A model generated the notes under the pieces. That model searched no databases, was not told where the DNA came from, and saw only the letters and a program-made list of their open reading frames with translations. This document shows, one piece after another, positions 29,707 to 38,119 of a DNA stretch of 39,730 nucleotides. The stretch covers positions 1 through 39,730 of IMG/VR virus record IMGVR_UViG_3300045241_000132; one strand, written 5' to 3'. The DNA comes from a virus. The position numbers and the translations under genes are program-made. The first letter of the stretch is position 1. The number at the start of each line of letters is the position of its first letter.

Positions 29707-30438
29707 TTAGGCGATGGCGGGCACCGTGTCTAGATTGATCTGAACGCCGGGCCCGCCGTCGAAGCGATGTCCCTCGAGCGCCCAGTTCAGGAACGGATTG
29801 AGGCTCCAGATGCGGACGCCGTAACGCTCGACGAGTTGCGCCTTCACGCCTCGCGACTGCGCCTCCAGGGCGATCAGCCAATCCTTGTTCTGGGTCGAGT
29901 AGCCCAACGCCGCCTCCGCCCGCCCGTAGCCCTTCATGTAGGGCGAGTCATCGAGTTGACCAGCGTCATGCCCGACCAGAATGACTGTCGCGGCACCTAA
30001 GACGCACGCGAAATGCATCGCCGACGTGATGGTCGACATGCTGACCACGAGGCTGCCGTCGTCCGGCGGCCAGTCGCCGGCGGCATCGAAGTCGCCCGAG
30101 CGATTCGGAAGATGGTCGAACACGTAGAGGTTCGGCAACGCGAGCATCGGCGTCTCGTCGAGCGGCAAGAAGCCACGACCAGGATCGCCATAACTGTGCC
30201 GGGACACGATGAGCGGCGTGTTCGGGTGGTCGGCCGCCGCCATCAGCAGCGACTCGCGATGCTCCTTCAGCACCACCGCCGTCGGCGTGATGCCCCACGT
30301 TGAAGCGACCTCGTTGACCGTCACCACGAGCTTGTCGCGGAACCATTCGCGGTCAAAGTGCCCGAGCGAGGCACCCGCCCCGAGGACGTAGATGTCCGAT
30401 CCAGGCCACCTGTTCCGTAGGATGCGGATCGACTTCAG
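29707..30438 (-). CDS. DUF115/Maf-like glycosyltransferase-related protein, CTG start
   Basis: A 243-residue protein. I extend it to CTG 30438, which forms a 4-nt CTGA overlap with the upstream stop, five bases after an AGGTGA ribosome site. This adds IYVLGAGASLGHFDREW (from about residue 19), the GxGxSL motif that begins the DUF115/Maf (6-HMPPK-like) fold; the next usable start (GTG 30327) would lose it. Later marks are SLVVSMSTITSAMHFACVLG and AATVILVGHDAG. Maf proteins attach nonulosonic sugars to Ser/Thr of flagellin. Adjacent to a cytidylyltransferase, which could make the activated sugar. The residues that decide activity are not certain, so relation to Maf is at family level. Confidence 0.65.
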   Translation of the reverse strand: MKSIRILRNRWPGSDIYVLGAGASLGHFDREWFRDKLVVTVNEVASTWGITPTAVVLKEHRESLLMAAADHPNTPLIVSRHSYGDPGRGFLPLDETPMLALPNLYVFDHLPNRSGDFDAAGDWPPDDGSLVVSMSTITSAMHFACVLGAATVILVGHDAGQLDDSPYMKGYGRAEAALGYSTQNKDWLIALEAQSRGVKAQLVERYGVRIWSLNPFLNWALEGHRFDGGPGVQINLDTVPAIA

Positions 30439-31211
30439 AGATCACCTCTGGCCGTCGACCACGAATGCACCGCGTCCAACGGTTCCCTTGAATAGAAATA
30501 CTGGGGCGCGCCGCGGTTGAGACTCATCCAGTCGGGGAAGGCTTCGAGCACCCGCAGGATGTCGTCGAGGCGGAAGTCGGGGTTCTCGGGCCAGAGCACG
30601 CCGAGGATGCGCCGCACGAGCTCGAGATCCTGCGGGAAGTCGACCGTCAGGCGGTGCGACTCGTAGAGGCTCGGCTCGATGGTGACCGTCGTGCGCGGGT
30701 AGCGCAGCGGCCGGCGGGCGAACCACGGCACGACGTGCTCGCGCTCGTCCGAGTTGAGCGACTCGCGATCGGCCTCCTCCATCGCGTCGGCCGTCCAGGC
30801 CCAGCAGTTCATGCCCAAGGGGAACCCGCAAGATTCGGCGTAGGGGAACTCGTCGGACACGAGGTCGGCCACCGCGTCCACGAGCGGCGCCTGGAGGAAT
30901 GGGTCGTCGGCGCCCGACAGCACGAGGACGTCGGCGTCCGCCTCGCGGGCCACCTTCGCGTGGCGGGCGATGAGGTCGGACGTGGAGCCGCGCACGCACC
31001 GCATCTTCATGTCACGGGCGAGCGCGGCAATGGGATCGTCGCTGGCGTCCTCCGTCGTGGCGATCACGACCTCGGCCCTGCTCTTGCGCAGGCGTTGCAC
31101 CTGGTACCAGAGCATCGGGTGCGTCTCGCCGCCGACCTCGATAGGCGCGAGTACCTTGCCGGGCATGCGTGCCGACTTCATGCGCGCCGGTATCGACAGG
31201 ACGGCCCTCAC
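30435..31211 (-). CDS. SpsF-like sugar-acid cytidylyltransferase
   Basis: A 258-residue protein of the SpsF/CMP-KDO and CMP-nonulosonate synthetase fold, which activates sugars as CMP derivatives. Motifs: IPARMKSARMPGKVL (residues 7-21, the CTP loop, SpsF type), ADVLVLSGADDPFL (93-105, metal-binding Asp pair) and DEREHVVPWF (155-164, the REHV-x-P signature of SpsF). All expected blocks are present, so it is likely active. GTG 31211 overlaps the stop of the 74-aa gene. Such genes are rare in phages and normally serve surface glycans; here the partner seems to be the DUF115-like gene. Confidence 0.82.
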   Translation of the reverse strand: MRAVLSIPARMKSARMPGKVLAPIEVGGETHPMLWYQVQRLRKSRAEVVIATTEDASDDPIAALARDMKMRCVRGSTSDLIARHAKVAREADADVLVLSGADDPFLQAPLVDAVADLVSDEFPYAESCGFPLGMNCWAWTADAMEEADRESLNSDEREHVVPWFARRPLRYPRTTVTIEPSLYESHRLTVDFPQDLELVRRILGVLWPENPDFRLDDILRVLEAFPDWMSLNRGAPQYFYSREPLDAVHSWSTARGDL

Positions 31212-31432
31212 AGGTCAGTCGCCGACGGCGCGCAGCGGAGGTCGAACGGCTCGCCCGTCTCCATCGACCCCTGCCGGTATACCCAGATCGTCCGGTCGTG
31301 GTCGGGATGCGCGTCGGCGTACTCGCGCGGGACTTGGTACATCAGGTTCGCCGGCAGCTCGCCCGTCTCCAGCAGGCGCTCCGTCAGCTTCGCCACTTCC
31401 GGGCTGAACGTCGACACCCACTCGGTCCACAT
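31208..31432 (-). CDS. 74-aa protein of unknown function
   Basis: A 74-residue ORF from ATG 31432 with a strong GGGAGGAG ribosome site five bases upstream, read in a different frame within the 3' end of the GT4-like gene. Sequence is soluble and mixed (TFSPEVAKLTERLLETGELP, MYQVPREYADAHPDHDRTIW), with normal amino-acid composition, unlike the overlapping GT4 tail. It is coupled to the SpsF-like gene (GTGA). No domain is recognised; it may be a small partner of the sugar enzymes. Confidence 0.6.
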   Translation of the reverse strand: MWTEWVSTFSPEVAKLTERLLETGELPANLMYQVPREYADAHPDHDRTIWVYRQGSMETGEPFDLRCAPSATDL

Positions 31433-32558
31433 CGCTCTCCTCCCGCAACGTCGCCCAGCCCTTGCCCTCGAGGAGCATGAGCTGCTGGAAATAGGCGTCA
31501 TATTTCTCGGCCGCCACGTCGGTTGACCAGCGCTTGATCGCGTACTCGCGGATCGCTCTGCGGTCCAGCTTCTCGGCCGCCCGCGCCGCATCGACGAATG
31601 CTTGGAGCGGCGCTCGGCAGCGGTAGCCGTTGACACCGTTCTCCACCAGCTCGACGAACGCCCCGAAGTCCGACGTGATGACCGGCGTCCCGCAGAAGTT
31701 GGGCTCCGCGCATCCGGCGCCGCCCCACGGCTCGGCGTAGAGGGTCGGGCCCCATACGACGGCAGCCTCGCCCATGAGGCGGGCACGATCGACCGGGCCG
31801 ACGGGCCCGAGGTGCGTGATGTGGTCGCCCTCGATGGTGCTGTCGAGGCCGCGGAAGGTGCTGCCGTTCCGCTCGATGAGCCCGGGCCCGATCATCACCA
31901 AGGGCACCTTCAACGCGGCGGTTGCCTGGACGGCGACGGCGATGCCCTTCCTGCCGATGAACCGTCCGGCGAAGAGGTGGAAGCCGCCCTTGCCCTCCCC
32001 GTATGGCAGCTCGTCGGGTGAGTACGAGTTGCCGATCACGACGTCGTACTGGCGATGGTCGAGGTTGTCTCGGCCGGCGAGGTAGTGCTCCCACGCGTGG
32101 CTCTCGAAGACCCTGAACGGCGCGAAGACGCCCGAGTAGCCGATGCCGGTCTCGACGGTGTACAGGCCCATGTCGGCGAGCGCCATCGCGATCGGCTGGT
32201 GCGCCTGGCCCATCGTCAGGCCGAGGATGTCGCCCTTCACGGCCCGCTTGCGGATCTCGGCAGCGGCTCGGCCGTTGAACACCTTCCACGGCTCGAGGCT
32301 CGTGTCGTAGTTATTCCAGACCTCGAGGTGTGGCGAGAAGCCCGGGAACCAGCGCTCGCGCTCCTCGGCCGACACCAGCGGCACGAACTGCGCCACGTCC
32401 GATTCGTTCCTCGACGAACCGTATAGGACGACGCGGTAGCCCTTGCCCGTGAGCATCCCGCCGAGGCGGCGCGTCTTGGCGCTGTAGGCGTCGGGCTCCC
32501 ACGCCCGCGTCGTCTCGGAGTGCGGGCCCGGGCCGACGAGGTGGACCGTCGGCTTCAC
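31215..32558 (-). CDS. GT4-like (GT-B) glycosyltransferase
   Basis: A 447-residue reading frame from GTG 32558 (GTGA overlap). It is a GT-B transferase: N-terminal domain with VHLVGPGPHSE and LGGMLTGKGYRVVLYGSSRN; C-terminal donor domain with AGRFIGRKGIAVAVQATAAL, VPLVMIGPG and the E-x7-E motif in AEPWGGAGCAEPNFCGTPVI followed by DFGAFVELVENGVNGYRC. Normal GT4 sequence runs to about residue 375 (TLREES). The last 70 residues overlap the 74-aa gene by 218 nt and look like shadow-frame sequence, so the original stop may have been lost or a frameshift may be present. Donor and acceptor unknown. Confidence 0.78.
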   Translation of the reverse strand: MKPTVHLVGPGPHSETTRAWEPDAYSAKTRRLGGMLTGKGYRVVLYGSSRNESDVAQFVPLVSAEERERWFPGFSPHLEVWNNYDTSLEPWKVFNGRAAAEIRKRAVKGDILGLTMGQAHQPIAMALADMGLYTVETGIGYSGVFAPFRVFESHAWEHYLAGRDNLDHRQYDVVIGNSYSPDELPYGEGKGGFHLFAGRFIGRKGIAVAVQATAALKVPLVMIGPGLIERNGSTFRGLDSTIEGDHITHLGPVGPVDRARLMGEAAVVWGPTLYAEPWGGAGCAEPNFCGTPVITSDFGAFVELVENGVNGYRCRAPLQAFVDAARAAEKLDRRAIREYAIKRWSTDVAAEKYDAYFQQLMLLEGKGWATLREESDVDRVGVDVQPGSGEADGAPAGDGRAAGEPDVPSPARVRRRASRPRPDDLGIPAGVDGDGRAVRPPLRAVGD

Positions 32559-33694
32559 AGGACGCCCGGGTTCTGGTGGTTGACGAAGCCGTGACGGGGA
32601 ACGTAGGTGACGACGGCCGACGGCGTCCACGCGACGTAGATGCCCATGAAGGCGACCATCGCGATGCGCGTGCTCGACGTGACCTGTGTGACGCGCATCA
32701 CGGGAGCCGTCCCGAGCGTTACGGACGGGCTCGTCGTCAGCGTCCCGAGCGATGCCTTCCAGCCCGTGGGCCATGTGCCGCCTGCCACGCCCGACCAGAA
32801 CGCACCCGCCGTGCCGCCTGCCCCGAGGGCGATATTGGTGATGGCCGGGTTGCTTGCCACGCCGACCGTTCCAGCCTTGGCCGAGGTCACGACCGGCGCG
32901 GCCGTGGAGACGACCGGCTGCACGGCCAGCACGGTGTCGCCCGTCGCGATGCCAGCGGCGGCGTAGGTCGTCATGGTGGCGTCGTAGTTGACGTTGGCGT
33001 TGCTGGTCGCATTACGGATCTGAGCCGTCGTGCCTGTGTCGGCGACAGCCGTCGGCGGCTCGTTGTTGACCGCATCCCATAGGCCCGTCGTGCCACCCGA
33101 GCCGAGCGTCCAGCCGGTTCCCACGGCGCTGTCGGCGGTCGGGACGAGCAGCGCCACCTTGGACGGCGACAGGAAGCCCGCGCCGTCGATGATCACGTCG
33201 TCGTAGTAGGCGTCGAGCGCCGTCGCCTCGGTGCCACCCGCTCCCACGGCCATCAGGTTGCCGATCGGGTTGATGAAGGAACTCAGGTCATTCACGCCGT
33301 TGACCTGGACCCAAGGGCCGGTGAAACCGCCTGCGACGCCGCGGAAGCCGATCCAGTACCACTGCCCTGTCGCGAGAGTTGCCGTGCTGTCAGCTCCGCC
33401 CACGGATGTTCGCAGCTTGCCGCTCGACGTCAGGTACAGGTTCACGGTGCCGCCGGCGATGGCGATCGAGACAGTGGCGGTGGGCAGGGTCGCGAGATAC
33501 AGACCGAAATGGAGCCATCCATCGAGGGTTGAGACTTGCGTTGTGGCCGCAGACCCCGAAACCTTCTGGCAACGCAGCGAGCGGGTGCCGGTACGGGCCT
33601 GGACCGTGCTGTAGGCCATCGGGCCGGTGAAAACGAGGCCGCCATCGAGACTGACTGCGGCGCTCTCGAAGCCGGTCATAAAGGTGACAGCCAT
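32555..33694 (-). CDS. Concanavalin-like/lectin-type virion protein
   Basis: A 379-residue beta protein from ATG 33694. Residues about 1-170 resemble a LamG/ConA-like lectin domain: FMTGFESAAVSLDGG, TGTRSLRCQKVSGS, WLHFGLYLATLPTATVSIAI, QWYWIGFRGVAG and the end strand YYDDVIIDG. The rest (GWTLGSGGTTGLWDAVNNEP and on) is a second beta domain found in phage and metagenome proteins. It comes right after the collagen-like fibre (TGATG overlap) and likely forms the fibre's partner or tip. Carbohydrate binding is inferred from the fold. Confidence 0.65.
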   Translation of the reverse strand: MAVTFMTGFESAAVSLDGGLVFTGPMAYSTVQARTGTRSLRCQKVSGSAATTQVSTLDGWLHFGLYLATLPTATVSIAIAGGTVNLYLTSSGKLRTSVGGADSTATLATGQWYWIGFRGVAGGFTGPWVQVNGVNDLSSFINPIGNLMAVGAGGTEATALDAYYDDVIIDGAGFLSPSKVALLVPTADSAVGTGWTLGSGGTTGLWDAVNNEPPTAVADTGTTAQIRNATSNANVNYDATMTTYAAAGIATGDTVLAVQPVVSTAAPVVTSAKAGTVGVASNPAITNIALGAGGTAGAFWSGVAGGTWPTGWKASLGTLTTSPSVTLGTAPVMRVTQVTSSTRIAMVAFMGIYVAWTPSAVVTYVPRHGFVNHQNPGVL

Positions 33695-36351
33695 CAGACC
33701 CGATTGAAGGCGATCATCACGCCGATGAGGCTGGCATCGACGGCCAGCGTGTCGCCCGAATCGGACGGCAGGCGGTTGACGCGGAACTGGATGTAGTCGC
33801 CCGCCGCCGGTGCGCCGGTGACGGCGATGCCGGTCGTGGCCGGGCTGATCTGGAGCTGGAGTGCCGTCGCGGTGTGGGCGTCGTTGACGCCGGTCGCCGT
33901 CGAGTACGCCTGGTCGAGCGTCTCGCTGTCGCCCCACGCCCGCGCCGCGAGCTGCCACGTCACGCCGTTCGTCGAGGTGCCGCTGGCGGTCCAGTAGAAC
34001 TGCGCCGTGATGACGCCCGCATCCCAGTCGGACGGCATCGCCAGGCCGCCCTCGGCGTTCTCCTGGTTGGTGGCGTCGAAGTCCAGGGCGTAGTAGTTCA
34101 CCTTGTTCGTCGCCGACTCGTACTTCGTGTTGGCCGACGCGCCCGACGTCGTCGAGGGCCACATGCCCGCGGCGGTCAGGAAGATCTGGCCGGCGGGCTT
34201 GGCGCCCGTGCTGCCGGTCACGCCCGTCGGACCCGTCGTGCCCGCGCCCGTGACCCCGACGGCGCCCGTCAGGCCGGTTGCGCCCGTGACACCTGCGACG
34301 CCGGTCAGCCCTGATCCGGTGAGGCCGACGGGGCCCGTGACGCCGTTCGTGCCCGCCGTTCCCGTGACGCCGGTGATGCCCTGGACGCCTTGGATGCCAG
34401 TGGCGCCCGTGATCCCTTGGACGCCTTGAGTGCCGGTGGCGCCAGTCAGACCGGTTACGCCCTGCGTCCCGGTCGCTCCAGTCAGGCCATTCGTCCCGGC
34501 CGTGCCGGTTGCACCGCTGACGCCGATCGAGCCCGTGTTGCCGACGCTGCCCGTGAGCCCCGTCGTCCCGGTGTTGCCCGCGATCCCGGTAGCGCCCGTG
34601 AGGCCGTCGGTGCCGCCGGGCGCGAACGAGATCGTGGTGTTGCCCGCAGTCGTGGTGAGGGCGTTGCCGGAGCTGACGTAGGACACGCCGAGCTTGCGGT
34701 AGCCGGTCACGGTGGTGACGGTCTGCAGGCTGAACACCACCCACGCCGTGAGGTCGCTGGCGTCGAAGAAGCGGACGGTGCCCTTGTTGACCGCGGCCAC
34801 GTCGTCGAGCGCGTCGAGAAGAGTCGTCAGGACGTTGCCGTTGAAGTCGACGAGGTCGATGAAGATCTGCGTGACGTTGGCGTAGGTGGCGTTGTTGAAG
34901 CGCATGTTGCCCGAGCCGGGGTCGGCGTCGGTCGTGGTGGTGCTGAACGTGTAGCGGAACGAGTTGCCACCGGCGGTGCCAATCGGGCCCGTTGCGCCCG
35001 TGACGCCGGTTGCGCCAGTCGTACCGACACCGGTGACACCCGCGACGCCTGTCAGACCCTGGACGCCGGTGACACCGATGGCGCCCTGCGGTCCGGTCGC
35101 TCCTGTCGTACCTACGCTTCCGGCCGGCCCGGTGGCACCCGTCGTCCCGGCGACTCCTGCCGGGCCCGTGGCGCCAGTCACGCCCGTCAGGCCGCTGCCC
35201 GTGAGCCCGACTGGTCCGGTTAGCCCGTTTGTCCCGGCCGTCCCCGTCACGCCAGTCAGGCCGGATCCGGTGAGCCCCGTCGTCCCGGTCAATCCCTGGA
35301 TGCCCGTCAGGCCGACGGAACCCGTGACGCCGGCCACGCCCTGGATGCCCTGTGTGCCTGTCGCCCCGGTCTGTCCCGTCCCTTGCGGGCCCGTGGCACC
35401 CGTCAGGCCGTTCGTTCCGGCGGTGCCAGTGACGCCCTGGACGCCCTGCGTCCCTTGGCTGCCAGTCGCTCCGGTCAGTCCGTTCGTCCCGGCCGTTCCG
35501 GTGAGTCCCTGGACGCCTTGCGTTCCCTGCGTTCCCGTCAGGCCCTGGACGCCTTGCGTCCCTTGGGCGCCGGTCAGTCCCTGAATGCCCTGAGAGCCCG
35601 ACAGGCCGACGGAGCCGGTTGTTCCGGGCGGACCCTGCGTTCCGGTTGCCCCGGTCTGTCCGGCGGTTCCCGCGCTGCCCTGCGGACCCGTCGCACCGGT
35701 CAGCCCTGAGCCGGTGAGGCCGACGGGGCCCGTGAGGCCTGCCGGGCCCTGCGTACCCGTGGCACCCGATGCGCCGCCGCCCGGCCCGGTGACGCCGGAG
35801 GCGCCCGTGACCCCTGCCCCGGTGGCGCCCGTCTGGCCCGCCGGCCCGGTGCTGCCGGCCGTCCCGGTGGCGCCCGTCGGCCCTGGCGCTCCGCTGGCAC
35901 CGCCACCCGGACCCGTGGCGCCGGCCGGACCCGTGGCACCCGTCGCACCCGCGCCCGAGCTGCCGCCGCCGTTACCGCCACCACCACCGCCTGCCGGACC
36001 CATCGGACCCGTGTAGCCGCGCGGACCCTGCGGTCCCGGGCCGCCCCGTCCGTCCTGTCCCTTCAGACCTCGAGGGCCAGTGGCGCCCGTCAGACCAGCG
36101 CCGGTTTCGCCCTTGACGCCGGTCTGGCCCTGGCGGCCGATCGGCCCGATGAAGCCACGCGGACCGGCTGGCCCCGTGTCACCTGTCGGCCCCGGGTCAC
36201 CCGTGGGCCCCGGGTCGCCCTGTTGGCCGCGTGGACCTGTCTCGGCCTGCGGACCCGTCGGCCCCGTCTCGCCGGTCGGGCCCTGGAGGGTGAGCCCAGT
36301 GGCGATCAGGCCGGCGGCGACGCCCTGCGCGATGTCGGTCGCATCGCTCAC
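33694..36351 (-). CDS. Long collagen-like fibre with two globular domains
   Basis: An 885-residue protein. Residues about 20-460 and about 583-717 are uninterrupted Gly-X-Y repeats ([23 protein letters not shown] types) with Thr very often in the Y position. Between them is a beta domain (about 460-582: [37 protein letters not shown]), a module known from phage fibres, and the C-terminus (about 717-885: [37 protein letters not shown]) is a probable trimer head. Fully extended, 575 collagen residues would be about 165 nm. It starts at GTG 36351, coupled to the portal. Thr-rich collagen repeats are known O-glycosylation sites in Bacillus BclA. Confidence 0.82.
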   Translation of the reverse strand: MSDATDIAQGVAAGLIATGLTLQGPTGETGPTGPQAETGPRGQQGDPGPTGDPGPTGDTGPAGPRGFIGPIGRQGQTGVKGETGAGLTGATGPRGLKGQDGRGGPGPQGPRGYTGPMGPAGGGGGGNGGGSSGAGATGATGPAGATGPGGGASGAPGPTGATGTAGSTGPAGQTGATGAGVTGASGVTGPGGGASGATGTQGPAGLTGPVGLTGSGLTGATGPQGSAGTAGQTGATGTQGPPGTTGSVGLSGSQGIQGLTGAQGTQGVQGLTGTQGTQGVQGLTGTAGTNGLTGATGSQGTQGVQGVTGTAGTNGLTGATGPQGTGQTGATGTQGIQGVAGVTGSVGLTGIQGLTGTTGLTGSGLTGVTGTAGTNGLTGPVGLTGSGLTGVTGATGPAGVAGTTGATGPAGSVGTTGATGPQGAIGVTGVQGLTGVAGVTGVGTTGATGVTGATGPIGTAGGNSFRYTFSTTTTDADPGSGNMRFNNATYANVTQIFIDLVDFNGNVLTTLLDALDDVAAVNKGTVRFFDASDLTAWVVFSLQTVTTVTGYRKLGVSYVSSGNALTTTAGNTTISFAPGGTDGLTGATGIAGNTGTTGLTGSVGNTGSIGVSGATGTAGTNGLTGATGTQGVTGLTGATGTQGVQGITGATGIQGVQGITGVTGTAGTNGVTGPVGLTGSGLTGVAGVTGATGLTGAVGVTGAGTTGPTGVTGSTGAKPAGQIFLTAAGMWPSTTSGASANTKYESATNKVNYYALDFDATNQENAEGGLAMPSDWDAGVITAQFYWTASGTSTNGVTWQLAARAWGDSETLDQAYSTATGVNDAHTATALQLQISPATTGIAVTGAPAAGDYIQFRVNRLPSDSGDTLAVDASLIGVMIAFNRV

Positions 36352-37976
36352 GCCGTTTCCTCGACCGACACCCCTTCAGCGGTCTTGAGGATACGGAAGC
36401 CGCCGCGCTTCGCCTCGCCCACGACGGCGACCGGCTCACGCTCGGCCAGGCGCCCAATGGCGCTGCCCTGCTGGCGCATCGCCTCGGCGAGGTCGGCGAG
36501 GACCGACCGCAACTCGTCGGCCGTCGGTTCTTCGACATTGGACGCCTTCGTCTCGGTCGAGCGGGTGACGCCCTTGCAGCGCGGGCAGGTGAGCGAGTAG
36601 GGCGGCGTCGCCACCTCCGCGAGAAGGCGATTGCAGAGGACGCCGTTGCGTTCGTGGGCGCATCGCACGGCGGCCGACTTGATGACGGTGAGTTGCGGCG
36701 GCTGGCCCGGGGGCGTGGGAACAGCCGCCGCCGGGACTTCGGGCGGCGCCTCGGGCTGGACGAGGTTGCCATCCTCGTCGATCTCCTCGGCGGTGTAGTT
36801 GGCGGCAGGCGTCCAGCGGACGTTCACGGGGTACGGGTTGCGGTTCTCGATCTCGCGCCACTCGTTGACGGTGATCGCCTCGTGTTCGAGCTGGACGGCG
36901 AGCGCCTTGCTCCGCGCCTCGGCGTCGCCGCGCAACAGGCCGTCGACCAGGAACTCGACGAAGATGTCGGGTTGGTCGGCAAGGAAGAACGCCTTGATGC
37001 TCTGCTCGATGCGGACGAGCCACGGCCGCAGGGTGTGGACGACGAAGTCAATCGACTGGTGCTCGATGTTGGAGAAGGTCGCGTGGTCGAGGACTCCCAC
37101 CATATGCGGTGGCATGCGGTAAATTGAACAGACGTCTTCACGTTGAAGCCGCCGGGTCTCAATATATTGGGCATCCTCGGGCGGCACGCCGACCTCGTGG
37201 AGCTTCATGCCCTCTTCCATCACGATGGTCTTGCCGGCGTTGCCCGTGCCGCGGAGCTGATCCATCTGCGTCGCCAGCCGCTCGATGGCGCCCGCTGAGA
37301 GGGTGGCGGGGTGCTCGAGGACTGCGGCCGGACGCGCGTTGTTGCGGTAGAACGACGAGCCGAAGTCGCGCGTGGCGAGCATCTCGCCGAGGCTCTCGCG
37401 GTGCGCCTGGATCGGGGAGAGGCCGACGAGCCCGTTCGTCGAGAGGCCCGGGATGTGCCAGACCCGCTTCGCATCGAGGCGCTTCTTCTGGCCGTCGTCG
37501 GTGAGGTAGTCGAAGACCTTGCGCCCGCCTTCCCAGCCGACCTCCATGCGGTGCGGCGGCAGCGGCCAGACCTCGGTCCCGAAGCCCGTCTCGGTGATCT
37601 CGTTGTAGCCGTTGCCCCACGTCGTGAGGTGCGTCATCAGCGTCTCGCGCCAGCCGAACGACGTCATCGCGGGATTGGGCGCGTCGTGGAAGAGGCTGTA
37701 GTAGGGGTTGTCGGTGGCGCGCTCCTTGCCGCCCTCAGGCGTTCGCCGGTACGTGATGAGCGGCAGCGACGCGATCGACTCGGCGATGACGCGGACGCAG
37801 GCGTACACGATCGGCAGCGCGAGCGCCGACTGCTCGTCGATGGTCGTTCCGGCGCGCGTCGGAACCCAGCCGAGGAGCTGGTTCCACCACGGCGCGACGA
37901 GGAACGTGCCGTCGGAGCTGATGCTGCTGACGGTCGCCTTCGTGGCGCGCGGCGCAAGCCTTGCGAGAAGGGTCAT
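36348..37976 (-). CDS. HK97-family portal protein with C-terminal zinc-ribbon-like segment
   Basis: A 542-residue portal. Core: [97 protein letters not shown] and [20 protein letters not shown] are all typical. After the core and a Pro/Ala linker, residues 438-469 carry four Cys (439, 448, 464, 467; C-NRLLAEV...LTCPRCKG), similar to the Mu Com zinc ribbon, then a helical tail. Such a segment is not normal in HK97 portals. ATG 37976 overlaps the 48-aa gene (ATGA); the longer reading to 38150 is a shadow. Confidence 0.9.
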   Translation of the reverse strand: MTLLARLAPRATKATVSSISSDGTFLVAPWWNQLLGWVPTRAGTTIDEQSALALPIVYACVRVIAESIASLPLITYRRTPEGGKERATDNPYYSLFHDAPNPAMTSFGWRETLMTHLTTWGNGYNEITETGFGTEVWPLPPHRMEVGWEGGRKVFDYLTDDGQKKRLDAKRVWHIPGLSTNGLVGLSPIQAHRESLGEMLATRDFGSSFYRNNARPAAVLEHPATLSAGAIERLATQMDQLRGTGNAGKTIVMEEGMKLHEVGVPPEDAQYIETRRLQREDVCSIYRMPPHMVGVLDHATFSNIEHQSIDFVVHTLRPWLVRIEQSIKAFFLADQPDIFVEFLVDGLLRGDAEARSKALAVQLEHEAITVNEWREIENRNPYPVNVRWTPAANYTAEEIDEDGNLVQPEAPPEVPAAAVPTPPGQPPQLTVIKSAAVRCAHERNGVLCNRLLAEVATPPYSLTCPRCKGVTRSTETKASNVEEPTADELRSVLADLAEAMRQQGSAIGRLAEREPVAVVGEAKRGGFRILKTAEGVSVEETA

Positions 37977-38119
37977 GGCGTCCGCCTTCCGAGCCAGATG
38001 AGGGCCGCGCCTGCGACGACGACGGCGAACTGCCACGCGATGAGGCCCAGGCCGAGGGCTACCAAGAGCAGGCCCGCGAGGACCGTCGCGCCCTGGACGT
38101 CGGCGTGGGTGAGGTTCAT
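37973..38119 (-). CDS. 48-aa two-segment membrane protein
   Basis: A 48-residue ORF between terminase and portal, with 4-nt overlaps (ATGA) on both sides. Two adjacent hydrophobic segments (about residues 11-27, then 29-43) end in a basic tail (LGRRTP); it starts MNLTHADVQG. Function unknown. Small membrane proteins are unusual at this point in HK97-type head operons, but it fits the overlap chain exactly, so it is likely expressed. Confidence 0.6.
   Translation of the reverse strand: MNLTHADVQGATVLAGLLLVALGLGLIAWQFAVVVAGAALIWLGRRTP

Noticed and set aside
23253-32558. Anti-phage defence island
   Set aside because: The enzymes are sugar transferases and a cytidylyltransferase coupled to virion genes in the late operon; no toxin, NTPase, restriction or abortive-infection domains are present.
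34390-35223. Plus-strand Gly/Ala/Arg-rich ORF opposite the collagen fibre
   Set aside because: Repetitive antisense translation of the Gly-X-Y codons; no independent start signal.
34200-36300. CRISPR array or satellite repeat
   Set aside because: The short-period repeats are Gly-X-Y codons of an open collagen-like frame on the minus strand; there are no constant direct repeats with unique spacers.
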